From NCBI GenBank assembly GCA_002840675.1, contig PHBR01000009.1, positions 1-37,202 on the forward strand: DNA of 37,202 nt, read 5' to 3'. This stretch comes from Chloroflexi bacterium HGW-Chloroflexi-9 (GTDB taxonomy: Bacteria; Chloroflexota; Dehalococcoidia; UBA2979). Under the pieces are notes generated by a model that saw nothing but the letters and a program-made list of their open reading frames with translations, ran no database searches and was not told where the DNA came from. The position numbers and the translations under genes were made by a program. This document shows, piece after piece, positions 1 to 6,420 of this stretch (the first letter of the stretch is position 1; each line of letters starts with the position of its first letter).

Positions 1-144
1 GAGCGCTTCGGCTCCGGTGGTGGCTACGGCGGCGGTGGCGCTGCGCCCCGCTCCGACGCCCCGCGCCCGGACGCTGCTCCTCGTGACGGTGGTGGCGAGC
101 GGCCCCCGCGCCCGCAGGGCGAGGGCAGCGGACGCCGCTGGTAG
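1..144 (+). CDS. C-terminal tail of an unidentified Gly/Arg/Pro-rich protein (5' end outside window)
   Basis: Frame 1 is open from the first base and stops at TAG 142-144. It encodes a disordered tail rich in Gly, Arg, Pro and Asp (for example GSGGGYGGGG, then RPPRPQGEGSGRRW). A strong hairpin terminator follows 31 bases later, which supports a real gene end here. Such tails occur on nucleic-acid-binding proteins such as polynucleotide phosphorylase, single-strand-binding protein and RNA-binding proteins. Nothing in these 47 residues decides between them, so no function is assigned. The ORF track instead reads frame 2 from base 17, which only extends the next gene upstream. Confidence 0.6.
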   Translation, partial: ERFGSGGGYGGGGAAPRSDAPRPDAAPRDGGGERPPRPQGEGSGRRW

Positions 145-175
145 GCGATCGCGCCTCCTACAGGCTCAACCCAGT

Positions 176-201
176 GACGGCCCGGCATTCGCCGGGCCGT
201 C
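176..201 (+). terminator. Rho-independent-type terminator hairpin
   Basis: An 11-bp perfect stem, GACGGCCCGGC / GCCGGGCCGTC, with a 4-base ATTC loop lies just after the stop at 144. The following CCTGTTGTCT is only moderately T-rich. It ends the upstream gene before the nucleotidyltransferase starts. Confidence 0.75.
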
Positions 202-241
202 CTGTTGTCTGCACGATCTTCGATGCAGCCCGCGCGACGAG

Positions 242-256
242 TATCCTGCTCATCCC
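242..256 (+). promoter_or_regulatory. Candidate -10 element for a leaderless transcript
   Basis: TATCCT at 242-247 lies nine bases before the GTG start at 257, and no Shine-Dalgarno sequence is present. The same spacing of a -10-like hexamer to the start codon is seen at dnaJ. This suggests transcription begins at or next to the start codon. It is an inference from spacing only. Confidence 0.35.
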
Positions 257-931
257 GTGAACGAAGACCCGCTCTTCCCCTACCGCACCACCCCGCGCCG
301 CATCGCCCTCGACGTGATCGAGGCGCTTGCGAGCTGCCCGGCCGTGTCCCGGGTCGCGATCTTCGGCTCGCTGTCGGCCGAGGACCACGACGGCTGGGCG
401 GACGTGGACGCCTTCTGCGCGGTGGAAGGCCCGGACGGCGCCTGGCAGGCCGCCGCCGCGCTCCGTCGCGCGATGCCGATCCGCTGGCACGGCCTGTTCA
501 GCGACCTGCCCGCGCCCTCCGGCCGCCACTGGCTCCTCGGCGAGTCCGTGTTCCACTCGCTCGACCTCTCCTTCGACACGCCCGAGGGCTTCGACCGGCG
601 GCTCCGCGAGGGCATCCGCGGCATCCCCATCGCCACCACGCTCCACATCGAGCGGCCCGGGGTTGCGTCGACGGGGCGGCCCGTGGTGGACGCGGTCACG
701 GAGGAGTACGACTTCACCCACGCGCTCTACGCGCTGACCAAGGGGATGAAGGACTACCTGCGCGGCGCGGAGGCGTGGGACGCGCTGCCGGAGCGGATGG
801 CCGCGCTCGATGCGGCCTTCAAGGCGCTGCGGCACCGCCCGCCCGGCACCGAGGCGGATGATGTGATGAACGAGGCGCGTACGCTCTACTACTCGCTCTT
901 CATGGAGCGGTCGCGGTACGGAGGCGAATGA
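257..931 (+). CDS. Nucleotidyltransferase-domain protein (minimal NTase fold)
   Basis: 224 residues from GTG 257. The ORF track starts at 17, but that would run through the terminator and the preceding gene, and the NTase homology begins after 257. The signature is IFGSLSAEDHDGWADVDAF, matching the GS-x(n)-DxD metal and nucleotide site of Pol-beta-type nucleotidyltransferases. A later Asp in HSLDLSF could be the third carboxylate. The family transfers nucleotides to proteins, RNA or small molecules; the substrate cannot be read from sequence. The stop TGA overlaps the dapB start by one base, so the two genes are probably co-transcribed and translationally coupled. Start choice is uncertain because no ribosome binding site is visible. 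Confidence 0.75.
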   Translation: MNEDPLFPYRTTPRRIALDVIEALASCPAVSRVAIFGSLSAEDHDGWADVDAFCAVEGPDGAWQAAAALRRAMPIRWHGLFSDLPAPSGRHWLLGESVFHSLDLSFDTPEGFDRRLREGIRGIPIATTLHIERPGVASTGRPVVDAVTEEYDFTHALYALTKGMKDYLRGAEAWDALPERMAALDAAFKALRHRPPGTEADDVMNEARTLYYSLFMERSRYGGE

Positions 932-1722
932 TGATCCGGGTAGCCGTCAGTGGCGCCGGCCAGATGGGCCGGCTGGTGCTGGACACCGTGGAGGCGCAGG
1001 CGGACATGCAGGCCGTGGGCGTGCTGGAGCCGATGGGCGCCGCCGACCCGGAGCACCGCCTGACCAGCGGCACCGTGCTCGGCGTCCACGCCGACCCCGG
1101 CACGCTGTTCGAGGTCGCCCGTCCGGACGTGGTCGTCGACTTCACGAACGCCGCCTTCACGCCCGCCCTCGTGGATGCCGCGCTCGAACACGGCGTGCGC
1201 CTGGTGATCGGCACCTCCGGTGTGGGTGCCGAGGTGATCGAGCGGCTGCGTCGCGGCTGCGCGGAGGCCGGCCGCGGCTCCGTCTACGCCGCGAACTTCG
1301 CCATCGGCTCCGTGCTGCAGATGTACATGGCGACGATCGCCGCGCGCTACTTCGACAGCGCGGAGATCATCGAACTCCACCATGACCGGAAGGTGGACTC
1401 GCCCTCCGGCACCTCGCTCGCCACCGCCCGGCTGATGCGCGACGCGCGCGGCTCCGACTTCGTCACGAACACCCCCAGCCTCGAACACCTCGAGGGCGCG
1501 CGCGGCGCCTCCTGGGGCGGTGTCCCGATCCACTCGGTCCGCCTCCCCGGCTTCGTCGCCTCGCAGGAGGTGATCTTCGGCGGGACGGGCCAGACGCTGA
1601 CGCTCCGTCACGACTCCACCGGGCGTGACTCCTTCATGCCCGGTGTCGTCCTCGCGATCCGCGAGGTGATGCAGCGCGACCACCTGGTCGTTGGCCTGGA
1701 GGGGCTGGTCGGGCTGGGGTAG
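931..1722 (+). CDS. dapB: 4-hydroxy-tetrahydrodipicolinate reductase
   Basis: 263 residues, the usual DapB length. It reduces the DapA product using NAD(P)H in cytosolic lysine/diaminopimelate synthesis. The N-terminal Rossmann motif GAGQMGR (about 8-14) binds the cofactor. DFTNAAF (about 70-76) precedes the catalytic signature ELHHDRKVDSPSGT, in which His150, His151 and Lys154 match the HHxxKxDxPSGT motif. Two ATG codons, 928 and 931, are possible. GGAGG at 920-924 is six bases from 931 but only three from 928, so 931 is preferred. The start overlaps the upstream NTase stop. The partner genes asd and dapA lie about 1 kb downstream on the same strand. Confidence 0.95.
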   Translation: MIRVAVSGAGQMGRLVLDTVEAQADMQAVGVLEPMGAADPEHRLTSGTVLGVHADPGTLFEVARPDVVVDFTNAAFTPALVDAALEHGVRLVIGTSGVGAEVIERLRRGCAEAGRGSVYAANFAIGSVLQMYMATIAARYFDSAEIIELHHDRKVDSPSGTSLATARLMRDARGSDFVTNTPSLEHLEGARGASWGGVPIHSVRLPGFVASQEVIFGGTGQTLTLRHDSTGRDSFMPGVVLAIREVMQRDHLVVGLEGLVGLG

Positions 1723-1925
1723 CGACAGGCGCACGAAACACGGCCGAAGGGTGAGTGCGGAGCCGCCCCCGGGGGTGACTTCGTCTGTTCCCCCTCCGGA
1801 GTACCCCCTGTAAGGACACGAGCGGGCACGCGGGCGTGTGCCGGGCCCGGCTAGCCGAGGCTGCTCACGGCACCGCGACAGACCGTGTTGCCGCGGCCTC
1901 CGCATTCATGTACTCATAGATGTGT

Positions 1926-1965
1926 TGACCGGGAAAAAGATCCGCTAAGGCGTATAACCCGGTCA
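1926..1965. repeat. Inverted repeat TGACCGGG-N24-CCCGGTCA
   Basis: Eight-base perfect arms at 1926-1933 and 1958-1965 flank 24 bases that are A-rich compared with the surroundings (GGGAAAAAGATC). The left arm overlaps a TTGACC -35-like hexamer, and TATAAC sits beside the right arm. It could be a paired operator or an RNA stem. Confidence 0.35.
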
Positions 1966-2015
1966 GCCCGTTCTGGCGCGCAGCGGTGTCCCGTGTTACT
2001 CTCGCCGAGTACCAC

Positions 2016-2040
2016 AAACGCCACCCTGCGGCGGCGTTTT
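2016..2040 (+). terminator. Weak terminator-like hairpin
   Basis: A seven-base stem AAACGCC / GGCGTTT with a 10-base loop ends in TTTT. It would suit transcripts running out of dapB, but it lies about 300 bases past the dapB stop. Confidence 0.35.
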
Positions 2041-2121
2041 GCGGCTAGGGGAAGAATCTCCCCCGTGCGAACTTACTTGGTGTGGTAACGAAAAGTATGT
2101 ACGCACGGATTGAGAAAGTCA

Positions 2122-2155
2122 ACCCCCGCCGCCGGGGGTATGTTTGTGCCTTTTT
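2122..2155 (+). terminator. Terminator-like hairpin followed by T-rich run
   Basis: ACCCCC (2122-2127), loop GCCGCC, GGGGGT (2134-2139), then ATGTTTGTGCCTTTTT. The stem is short but the tail is one of the most T-rich stretches in the window. Confidence 0.35.
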
Positions 2156-2219
2156 CTGGCGGAGGTTGCCGCCTGATCTGGATCGCTCCGCATGCGAATG
2201 CATGCATGGAGGAGAAGTG

Positions 2220-2279
2220 TTGCGCTGGCGGGCCGTGAGTTCTCGAGGCCCGTGGTCCCGCCAGCGCCCCAACCGTTAG
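2220..2279 (+). CDS. Possible 19-codon leader ORF
   Basis: TTG at 2220 lies five bases after a strong Shine-Dalgarno GGAGGAG (2208-2214). The reading frame gives a short Arg-rich peptide (begins LRWRAVSSRG) ending at TAG 2277-2279. The 11-bp hairpin 2222-2232/2257-2267 is entirely inside it, so translation would unfold the hairpin. Its stop overlaps the Shine-Dalgarno of the next mini-ORF. It may be chance, since no family is recognisable. Confidence 0.25.
   Translation: MRWRAVSSRGPWSRQRPNR
2222..2267 (+). promoter_or_regulatory. Long-stem leader hairpin
   Basis: Perfect 11-bp arms GCGCTGGCGGG (2222-2232) and CCCGCCAGCGC (2257-2267) enclose a 24-base loop that itself contains GGCC complementarity. 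No T-run follows. Instead a TTAGGAGGA ribosome-binding sequence begins at 2276. This arrangement resembles a leader structure more than a terminator. Confidence 0.4.
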
Positions 2280-2292
2280 GAGGAAGACCCCC

Positions 2293-2325
2293 ATGCGGTA
2301 CGCCGTCGCATGTACAACAATGTGA
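2293..2325 (+). CDS. Possible 10-codon leader peptide
   Basis: ATG 2293 follows the very strong Shine-Dalgarno TTAGGAGGA with about eight bases of spacing. It encodes MRYAVACTTM, then TGA at 2323-2325. It is in the same frame as the 52-aa gene that starts at 2410, separated by this TGA. It could be a regulatory uORF, a remnant of a longer N-terminus, or chance. Confidence 0.3.
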   Translation: MRYAVACTTM

Positions 2326-2409
2326 TTGGCTGCTCACCGTTTGTCATTGTCACGCTGCGGCTGCGCTCGAATGTACGGGCGTGGCTGTCCAGACTCAAGG
2401 AGTCTTTCT

Positions 2410-2568
2410 TTGGCCAAGGTCGCACCTTTCCATTCCATCCACCCGGCTGCACGCGTCTACCACGACGAGGGCCGGTGTACGGAAGGCAACAACATCGAGG
2501 CCGATTACCGCCGATCGGGTACCGCGGGGCGCCCGAAGTGCCAGGGCTGCCGCGACATCAGCGGCTAG
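2410..2568 (+). CDS. 52-aa Cys-motif (zinc-ribbon-like) small protein
   Basis: TTG start at 2410, seven bases after AAGGAG (2397-2402); TAG stop at 2566-2568. The protein is MAKVAPFHSIHPAARVYHDE followed by GRCTEGNNIE and a C-terminal RPKCQGC. Cys23, Cys44 and Cys47, with His18 of VYHDE, would make a CxxC-type zinc site. The ORF track shows the frame only as an 80-aa ORF starting at 2326, whose first 28 residues look like non-coding translation. The polar, conserved-looking core (RCTEGNNIE ... GTAGRPKCQGC) and the well-placed ribosome site argue for a real gene. From memory it resembles small uncharacterised proteins in Chloroflexota, but I cannot confirm that here. The function is unknown. 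Confidence 0.6.
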   Translation: MAKVAPFHSIHPAARVYHDEGRCTEGNNIEADYRRSGTAGRPKCQGCRDISG

Positions 2569-2634
2569 TCCAGTGGCTGTGGGATGACCAACCTGGCACA
2601 GTTCCCCCGTCTCCCCCTAAACCCGCCCCCGCCG

Positions 2635-2669
2635 TACACTCGATGGACGCCGCCCGACCGGGCGGCGTC
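2635..2669 (+). promoter_or_regulatory. Candidate asd -10 and 5'-end hairpin
   Basis: TACACT at 2635-2640 is a good -10 hexamer, though no clear -35 is seen. A perfect 10-bp stem GACGCCGCCC / GGGCGGCGTC with loop GACC lies at 2646-2669, about where the transcript would begin. It could terminate transcripts from the small gene, or act as a stabilising 5' stem on the asd mRNA. There is no T-run after it. Confidence 0.4.
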
Positions 2670-2721
2670 GTCATCACCGGGGGGCGTCGAGGGTGGCGCC
2701 ACCGCATCGAGGAGTCTGATC

Positions 2722-3729
2722 GTGGAGCCGACCGTAGCCGTCATCGGGGCGACGGGCGCCGTGGGGGACGTGTTCCTCCGGGTCGCCGCTGAGCGCGAGT
2801 TCCCGATGAAGAAGCTGAAGCTCCTCGCCTCCTCCCGCTCCGCCGGCACCGTCCTGCACTACCGCGGCCAGCCGATCACCGTCGAAGAGACCACCGAGGC
2901 CTCCCTGGAGGACGCCGACCTGGTCTTCTGCTCCGCCTCCTCCGAGGTCTCGAAGCGCTGGGGCCCGTGGTTGCGCGAGCGCGGCAAGGTCATGATCGAC
3001 GACGGCTCCGCCTTCCGGATGGACCCCACGGTCCCCCTCGTGATTCCCGAGGTGAACGGCGACGACCTGGAATGGCACCAGGGGATCATCTCGATCCCGA
3101 ACTGCACGACGACGCCGCTGGCGATGGCGCTGAACGCGATGCGCCAGGTGGCGCCGCTGTACCGCGTGACCGCGGCGACCTACCAGGCCGTCTCCGGCAC
3201 CGGCGCCGCCGCCGTGCGCGAACTGAACGCGCAGGTCGCCGCCATCGGCCGCGGCGAGCCGGTCCCGCCGCCGACCGTGTACCCCGTCCAGATCGCGATG
3301 AACGTCCTCCCGCAGGTGGATGACTTCGACGAGGACGACTACACCAAGGAAGAGCTGAAGATGCGGAACGAGACCCGCAAGATCCTGCACGAGCAGGACC
3401 TGCGGTTCGCCGCGACCTGCGTCCGCGTGCCGGTGGCCATCACCCACGCGGAGGTGGTGCATGTGGAGTTCACCCGCGAGGCCCCCATGGCCCAGCTGCA
3501 CCAGGCGCTGAAGAACCACCCGGGCATCGTCCTCATCGAAGACCCGAAGCAGTATGTGACCCCCCTTCAGGTGGAGGGCGACGACCGCACGTACGTGTGC
3601 CGGCTGCGCCCGGACCGCACGGTGGACCACGGCGTGACCTTCTGGTGCCTGACGGACAACCTGCGCAAGGGCGCGGCGACCAACGCGATCCAGATCGCGG
3701 AGGAGTTGCTCAAGCGCGGCAAGATCTAG
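2722..3729 (+). CDS. asd: Aspartate-semialdehyde dehydrogenase
   Basis: 335 residues. It catalyses NADPH-dependent reduction of aspartyl phosphate to aspartate semialdehyde, the branch point for lysine/diaminopimelate, threonine and methionine. The start is GTG 2722, with GAGGAG seven bases upstream. The track ORF from 2584 adds a 46-residue Pro/Arg-rich extension that crosses the 2646-2669 hairpin. The NADP loop GATGAVG is at about 9-15. The active-site Cys128 is in SIPNCTTTPLAM, and His242 in THAEVVHVEF is the general base region. All expected blocks are present and the length is normal. It sits between the small Cys-motif gene and dapA on the same strand, each apparently with its own -10 element. 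Confidence 0.95.
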   Translation: MEPTVAVIGATGAVGDVFLRVAAEREFPMKKLKLLASSRSAGTVLHYRGQPITVEETTEASLEDADLVFCSASSEVSKRWGPWLRERGKVMIDDGSAFRMDPTVPLVIPEVNGDDLEWHQGIISIPNCTTTPLAMALNAMRQVAPLYRVTAATYQAVSGTGAAAVRELNAQVAAIGRGEPVPPPTVYPVQIAMNVLPQVDDFDEDDYTKEELKMRNETRKILHEQDLRFAATCVRVPVAITHAEVVHVEFTREAPMAQLHQALKNHPGIVLIEDPKQYVTPLQVEGDDRTYVCRLRPDRTVDHGVTFWCLTDNLRKGAATNAIQIAEELLKRGKI

Positions 3730-3732
3730 GGG

Positions 3733-3810
3733 ACGCGCCCGCCAGCGGGACGCGCCCCCTACACTGCCGTCGAGCACTCCCGGCCGCGCGACCCTGATCC
3801 GGGCGCGGCC
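3733..3810 (+). promoter_or_regulatory. asd-dapA spacer: hairpins and candidate dapA promoter
   Basis: An imperfect GC-rich stem at about 3729-3760 (AGGGGACGCGCCCGC / GCGGGACGCGCCCCCT) follows the asd stop and may attenuate read-through. TACACT at 3760-3765 is a -10 candidate. A second hairpin GGCCGCGC / GCGCGGCC (3782-3789, 3803-3810) lies in the 5' leader ahead of the AAGGA ribosome site. The same order of TACACT then a leader hairpin occurs before asd. Confidence 0.35.
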
Positions 3811-3831
3811 TCGCCCCGAAGGATCGCTCCC

Positions 3832-4740
3832 ATGCCCGCCGAGTTCGGCCGTCTCCTGACCGCGATGATCACGCCCATGTCCCCGGACGGGAGCGTGGAC
3901 CTGGTCGCCGCGCAGTTGCTCGCGCGCGCCCTCGTCGCCTCCGGGACGGAGGGCATCGTCGCCACCGGCTCCACCGGCGAGGCTCCGACGCTCTCCGAGG
4001 AGGAGACGGTGGCGGTGTGGGCGGCGGTGAAGCGCGCGGTCGGCCCCTCGGTCCCCGTCATCGCCGGGGCCACGAACAACGACACGAGGAAGTCTGTGCG
4101 TATGACGGAAGCGGCGGAGGCGGCCGGGCTGGACGGCGTGCTCCTGACCACGCCCGCCTACAACAAGCCGCCGCAGGCCGGCCTGATCGCGCACTTCCAG
4201 ACGATCGCCAACGCCACCTCGCTGCCGTGCCTGCTCTACAACATCCCGGGCCGCAGCGCCGTGAACATGACCGCCGCCACCATGCTGACGCTGGCGGAGG
4301 TGCCGAACATCGTCGGTGTGAAGGAATCGAGCGAGGACTTCGGCCAGATCGGCCAGGTGATCGCGCACGCGCCGGAGGGCTTCCGGGTCTGGTCCGGCAA
4401 CGACACTGACACGCCGATGGTCATGGCGCTCGGCGGCTACGGCGTGGTGTCGGTCGCCTCGCACCTGGTCGGGACGCAGATCCGGCAGATGCTGGACGCG
4501 TTCCTCGAAGGGCGCGTCGCGGACGCCGCCGCGATCCACCACCGGCTCGCGCCGCTGGTGGGCGCGCTGTTCGTCGAGTCCAACCCGATCCCGGTGAAGT
4601 ACGCCGTGAACCGCGCCGGCCTCGCCGTCGGCGCGTGCCGCCTCCCGCTCGTGCCGCCCTCGCCCGCCGCGCGCGAGCGCATCGATGCGGAGATGGCGCG
4701 CCAGCAGATCGACCTCCGCGCCGCCGTGGCGACGCTGTAG
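3832..4740 (+). CDS. dapA: 4-hydroxy-tetrahydrodipicolinate synthase
   Basis: 302 residues. The enzyme condenses pyruvate with aspartate semialdehyde, the product of the preceding asd gene, in a cytosolic TIM-barrel of the DHDPS/NAL family. Visible signatures are GSTGEAPTLSEEE (about 46-58, carboxylate binding), Tyr110 in TPAYNKP, Tyr136 in LLYNIPGR, and the Schiff-base Lys164 in VGVKES. The C-terminal NPIPVK block is also present. Start ATG 3832 follows AAGGA with about eight bases of spacing. A strong bidirectional terminator follows 35 bases after the stop. Confidence 0.95.
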   Translation: MPAEFGRLLTAMITPMSPDGSVDLVAAQLLARALVASGTEGIVATGSTGEAPTLSEEETVAVWAAVKRAVGPSVPVIAGATNNDTRKSVRMTEAAEAAGLDGVLLTTPAYNKPPQAGLIAHFQTIANATSLPCLLYNIPGRSAVNMTAATMLTLAEVPNIVGVKESSEDFGQIGQVIAHAPEGFRVWSGNDTDTPMVMALGGYGVVSVASHLVGTQIRQMLDAFLEGRVADAAAIHHRLAPLVGALFVESNPIPVKYAVNRAGLAVGACRLPLVPPSPAARERIDAEMARQQIDLRAAVATL

Positions 4741-4775
4741 GGGCGCGACCGGGCTCGACTGTCCTCGTGAAAGAA

Positions 4776-4805
4776 ACAGGCCCCCGGCGCGAGCCGGGGG
4801 CCTGT
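4776..4805. terminator. Bidirectional terminator between dapA and the cupredoxin lipoprotein gene
   Basis: Perfect 13-bp stem ACAGGCCCCCGGC / GCCGGGGGCCTGT with tetraloop GCGA. On the minus strand it is followed by TTTCTTTC, a proper T-rich tail. On the plus strand the tail is weaker. Confidence 0.85.
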
Positions 4806-4835
4806 CCGTCTGTCGACGGTCGGACGCGTCGAGGG

Positions 4836-5768
4836 TTACTCGACGGTCAGCTGGCCGACCATGCCAAGCGCGAAGTGCGGCACGCCCTCCGCGTTCGCGA
4901 AGAAGCAGAGCAGCCCGTACGAGCCGGCCTCCAGGTCAACGACCCAGGACTGGGTCGCGCCCGGGACAATGCCCTGGACGCCGCCGACGAACACGCCCGG
5001 CGGCGGGCCGGTGGGCGTCTCCGCCGTGATGGCGCCGAGGTAGTCCTCCACCGTCGCGCCATCGTTCAGGCGGACGACGGCCATCTCGTGGGCCTCTTCA
5101 CCGTCGTTCGTGAAGGCGACCACGGCCTCACCCGCGGGCACCGTCTCCGGCGCCTCGAACAGGTAGTCGCCGCCGGCGACCTGCACGGTCCCGGCCGGCA
5201 GGGCGACCGTGTTCACCGGCTCGGCCGCGACCTCGAAGGAGGTAACCATGCCCTTTGCGACGTGCGGGACGCCATCCGCGATGTCCGGGATGAAGCACAG
5301 CAGGACGTAGGCGCCGGCTTCGAGCTCGGCGGCGAGCGTCGTGCTCTGTCCGGGGTCGACGGCGCTCGGGCCGCCGGCGTACACGGCCCACTCCGGCAGC
5401 GTCTCTTCGCCGGCGGCGATCAGCGCGGCGAGGTCAGCGGCCGTCTTGCCCTCGGACAGCGCGATGAGCTGGCCGTGGTGCGTCTGCTGGCCGTTGTTGG
5501 TCAGGGTGATGAGGTTCGAGCCGGCAGCGAACGTGCCGTTGAGGGTGAACGCGAAGTCGGTGGCGGTCACGCCCACGGCGTTTGGCTCGGTCGGTGCAGC
5601 CGGGGTGGGCTCCGCCGTCGCCGCGGTGGCCGCGATCGTGGGGGCGGCTTCCGTGGGGGTGGGCTCGGGCTCGTCCTCAGACGAACAGGCGACGGTCAGG
5701 GCCATCGCCGTGGTGACTGCGGCAGCGCCCAGGAGGGCGCGACGCAGCCGGGATCGGCTGGACAACAT
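4836..5768 (-). CDS. Lipoprotein with two tandem cupredoxin-like domains
   Basis: 310 residues. There is a signal peptide with a hydrophobic core and a lipobox-like LTVAC (Cys28), then an acidic Glu/Pro/Thr/Ala linker to about residue 62. Two homologous domains follow. Each has an early His (QTHHGQL; EEAHEMA) and a late Cys-His-Met cluster (LLCFIPDIADGVPHVAKGM; LLCFFANAEGVPHFALGM). The His, Cys, His, Met order is that of a type 1 copper site. The Cys-to-His gap of 10-11 residues is nearer to nitrite-reductase-type sites than to plastocyanin. The protein is expected on the outer face of the membrane, carrying electrons or binding copper; that role is inferred. AAGGA lies before the ATG. The gene stands alone. 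Confidence 0.75.
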   Translation of the reverse strand: MLSSRSRLRRALLGAAAVTTAMALTVACSSEDEPEPTPTEAAPTIAATAATAEPTPAAPTEPNAVGVTATDFAFTLNGTFAAGSNLITLTNNGQQTHHGQLIALSEGKTAADLAALIAAGEETLPEWAVYAGGPSAVDPGQSTTLAAELEAGAYVLLCFIPDIADGVPHVAKGMVTSFEVAAEPVNTVALPAGTVQVAGGDYLFEAPETVPAGEAVVAFTNDGEEAHEMAVVRLNDGATVEDYLGAITAETPTGPPPGVFVGGVQGIVPGATQSWVVDLEAGSYGLLCFFANAEGVPHFALGMVGQLTVE

Positions 5769-5794
5769 GCGTGGGGTCCTTTCAACGCACCGGG

Positions 5795-5819
5795 CGCCCT
5801 CCGCGACGCCCGGAGGGCG
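5795..5819 (-). other. Hairpin upstream of the cupredoxin gene
   Basis: Arms CGCCCTCC (5795-5802) and GGAGGGCG (5812-5819) form an eight-base stem with a nine-base loop between the zinc-ribbon gene and the cupredoxin gene. It may end transcripts of the purA operon or sit in the cupredoxin leader. There is no T-run. Confidence 0.35.
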
Positions 5820-5883
5820 GAGTTTGCCGTGCGGAGGAGATACACGGAAGAGCGAGGATGATGCGGATGCGGATGCGGCGCGG

Positions 5884-6420
5884 TCAGGCGGTGGGCGTCG
5901 CGTCGCGCGCGGCGACCCAGCGTTCCCACGTCGCGATCGTCTCGCGGCGCGCGCGCTCGAAGCCGATGCGGTCGCCGTAGTACCCGCCGAGGACGCCCGC
6001 GAGCACCCGCCCGCCGACGAGCAGGAGCAGGCCGTAGGCGATCGTCGCGTAGATCAGCCGGTCCTTGAAGAACGGCACGGCCAGCACCAGCGCGATCCCG
6101 CCGACCATCGCGATCAGCAGGCCCAGGTAGGCGAAGCCGTTCACCCACTTCGCCTCGATCTTGCGCTGCTTGATCAGCGCCTCGGCGATCTCGCGCGGCA
6201 CGGCGTCCACGTTCTTGCGTCCGCTCCGCGCATCCTGGCCGCAGTGGGCGCAGATGGTCGTGTCGCGGGAGACGGGGGTGTAGCAGTTCCCACAGAACTG
6301 CCCGCGGTTGGGCGCCTGTCCCTTCTGCACCGCGACCAGATGCTCCTCCAGCCGCTCGCTGAACAGCGGACATCCATCGTCCGGGCGGAAGCGCTGGTCG
6401 GCCGGGTCGTCGAAACTCAC
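5884..6420 (-). CDS. Zinc-ribbon membrane protein of unknown function
   Basis: 178 residues from GTG 6420. The ORF track extends to 6576, but that part is the opposite reading of mug. The start overlaps the mug stop as GTGA, so translation is coupled. A treble-clef-like zinc ribbon CGNC-x(11)-CAHC occupies about residues 43-61, followed by a polar, helix-forming stretch. Two hydrophobic segments follow (WVNGFAYLGLLIAMVGGIAL; RLIYATIAYGLLLLVGG), then a charged C-terminus. The ribbon and tail are probably cytosolic. I do not recognise a named family. It is the last gene of the purA - membrane protein - mug operon. Confidence 0.7.
   Translation of the reverse strand: MSFDDPADQRFRPDDGCPLFSERLEEHLVAVQKGQAPNRGQFCGNCYTPVSRDTTICAHCGQDARSGRKNVDAVPREIAEALIKQRKIEAKWVNGFAYLGLLIAMVGGIALVLAVPFFKDRLIYATIAYGLLLLVGGRVLAGVLGGYYGDRIGFERARRETIATWERWVAARDATPTA

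Larger units (their letters stand above)
1723..2409 (+). other. Gene-poor structured spacer between dapB and the small Cys-motif gene
   Basis: About 690 bases without a convincing long gene. The track ORFs here have no family resemblance and no good starts. The stretch holds several inverted repeats: CCCCCGGGGG at 1766-1775, TGACCGGG/CCCGGTCA at 1926-1965, AAACGCC/GGCGTTT at 2016-2039, ACCCCC/GGGGGT at 2122-2139 followed by TGTTTGTGCCTTTTT, and GCGCTGGCGGG/CCCGCCAGCGC at 2222-2267. A possible promoter is TTACTT (2073-2078), 17 bases, TATGTA (2096-2101). I checked by eye for tRNA T-loops and for the RNase P, SRP and lysine or SAM riboswitch core motifs and saw none. An untyped structured RNA or a long leader remains possible. 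Confidence 0.4.

Noticed and set aside
2310-2792. 160-aa plus-strand ORF starting MYNNVIGCSP
   Set aside because: It overlaps the better-supported 52-aa gene and the asd start, and becomes Arg/Gly-rich nonsense after about 40 residues.
2674-4542. 622-aa minus-strand ORF opposite asd and dapA
   Set aside because: Both strands cannot be coding here; asd and dapA carry complete catalytic motifs, and this ORF has none.
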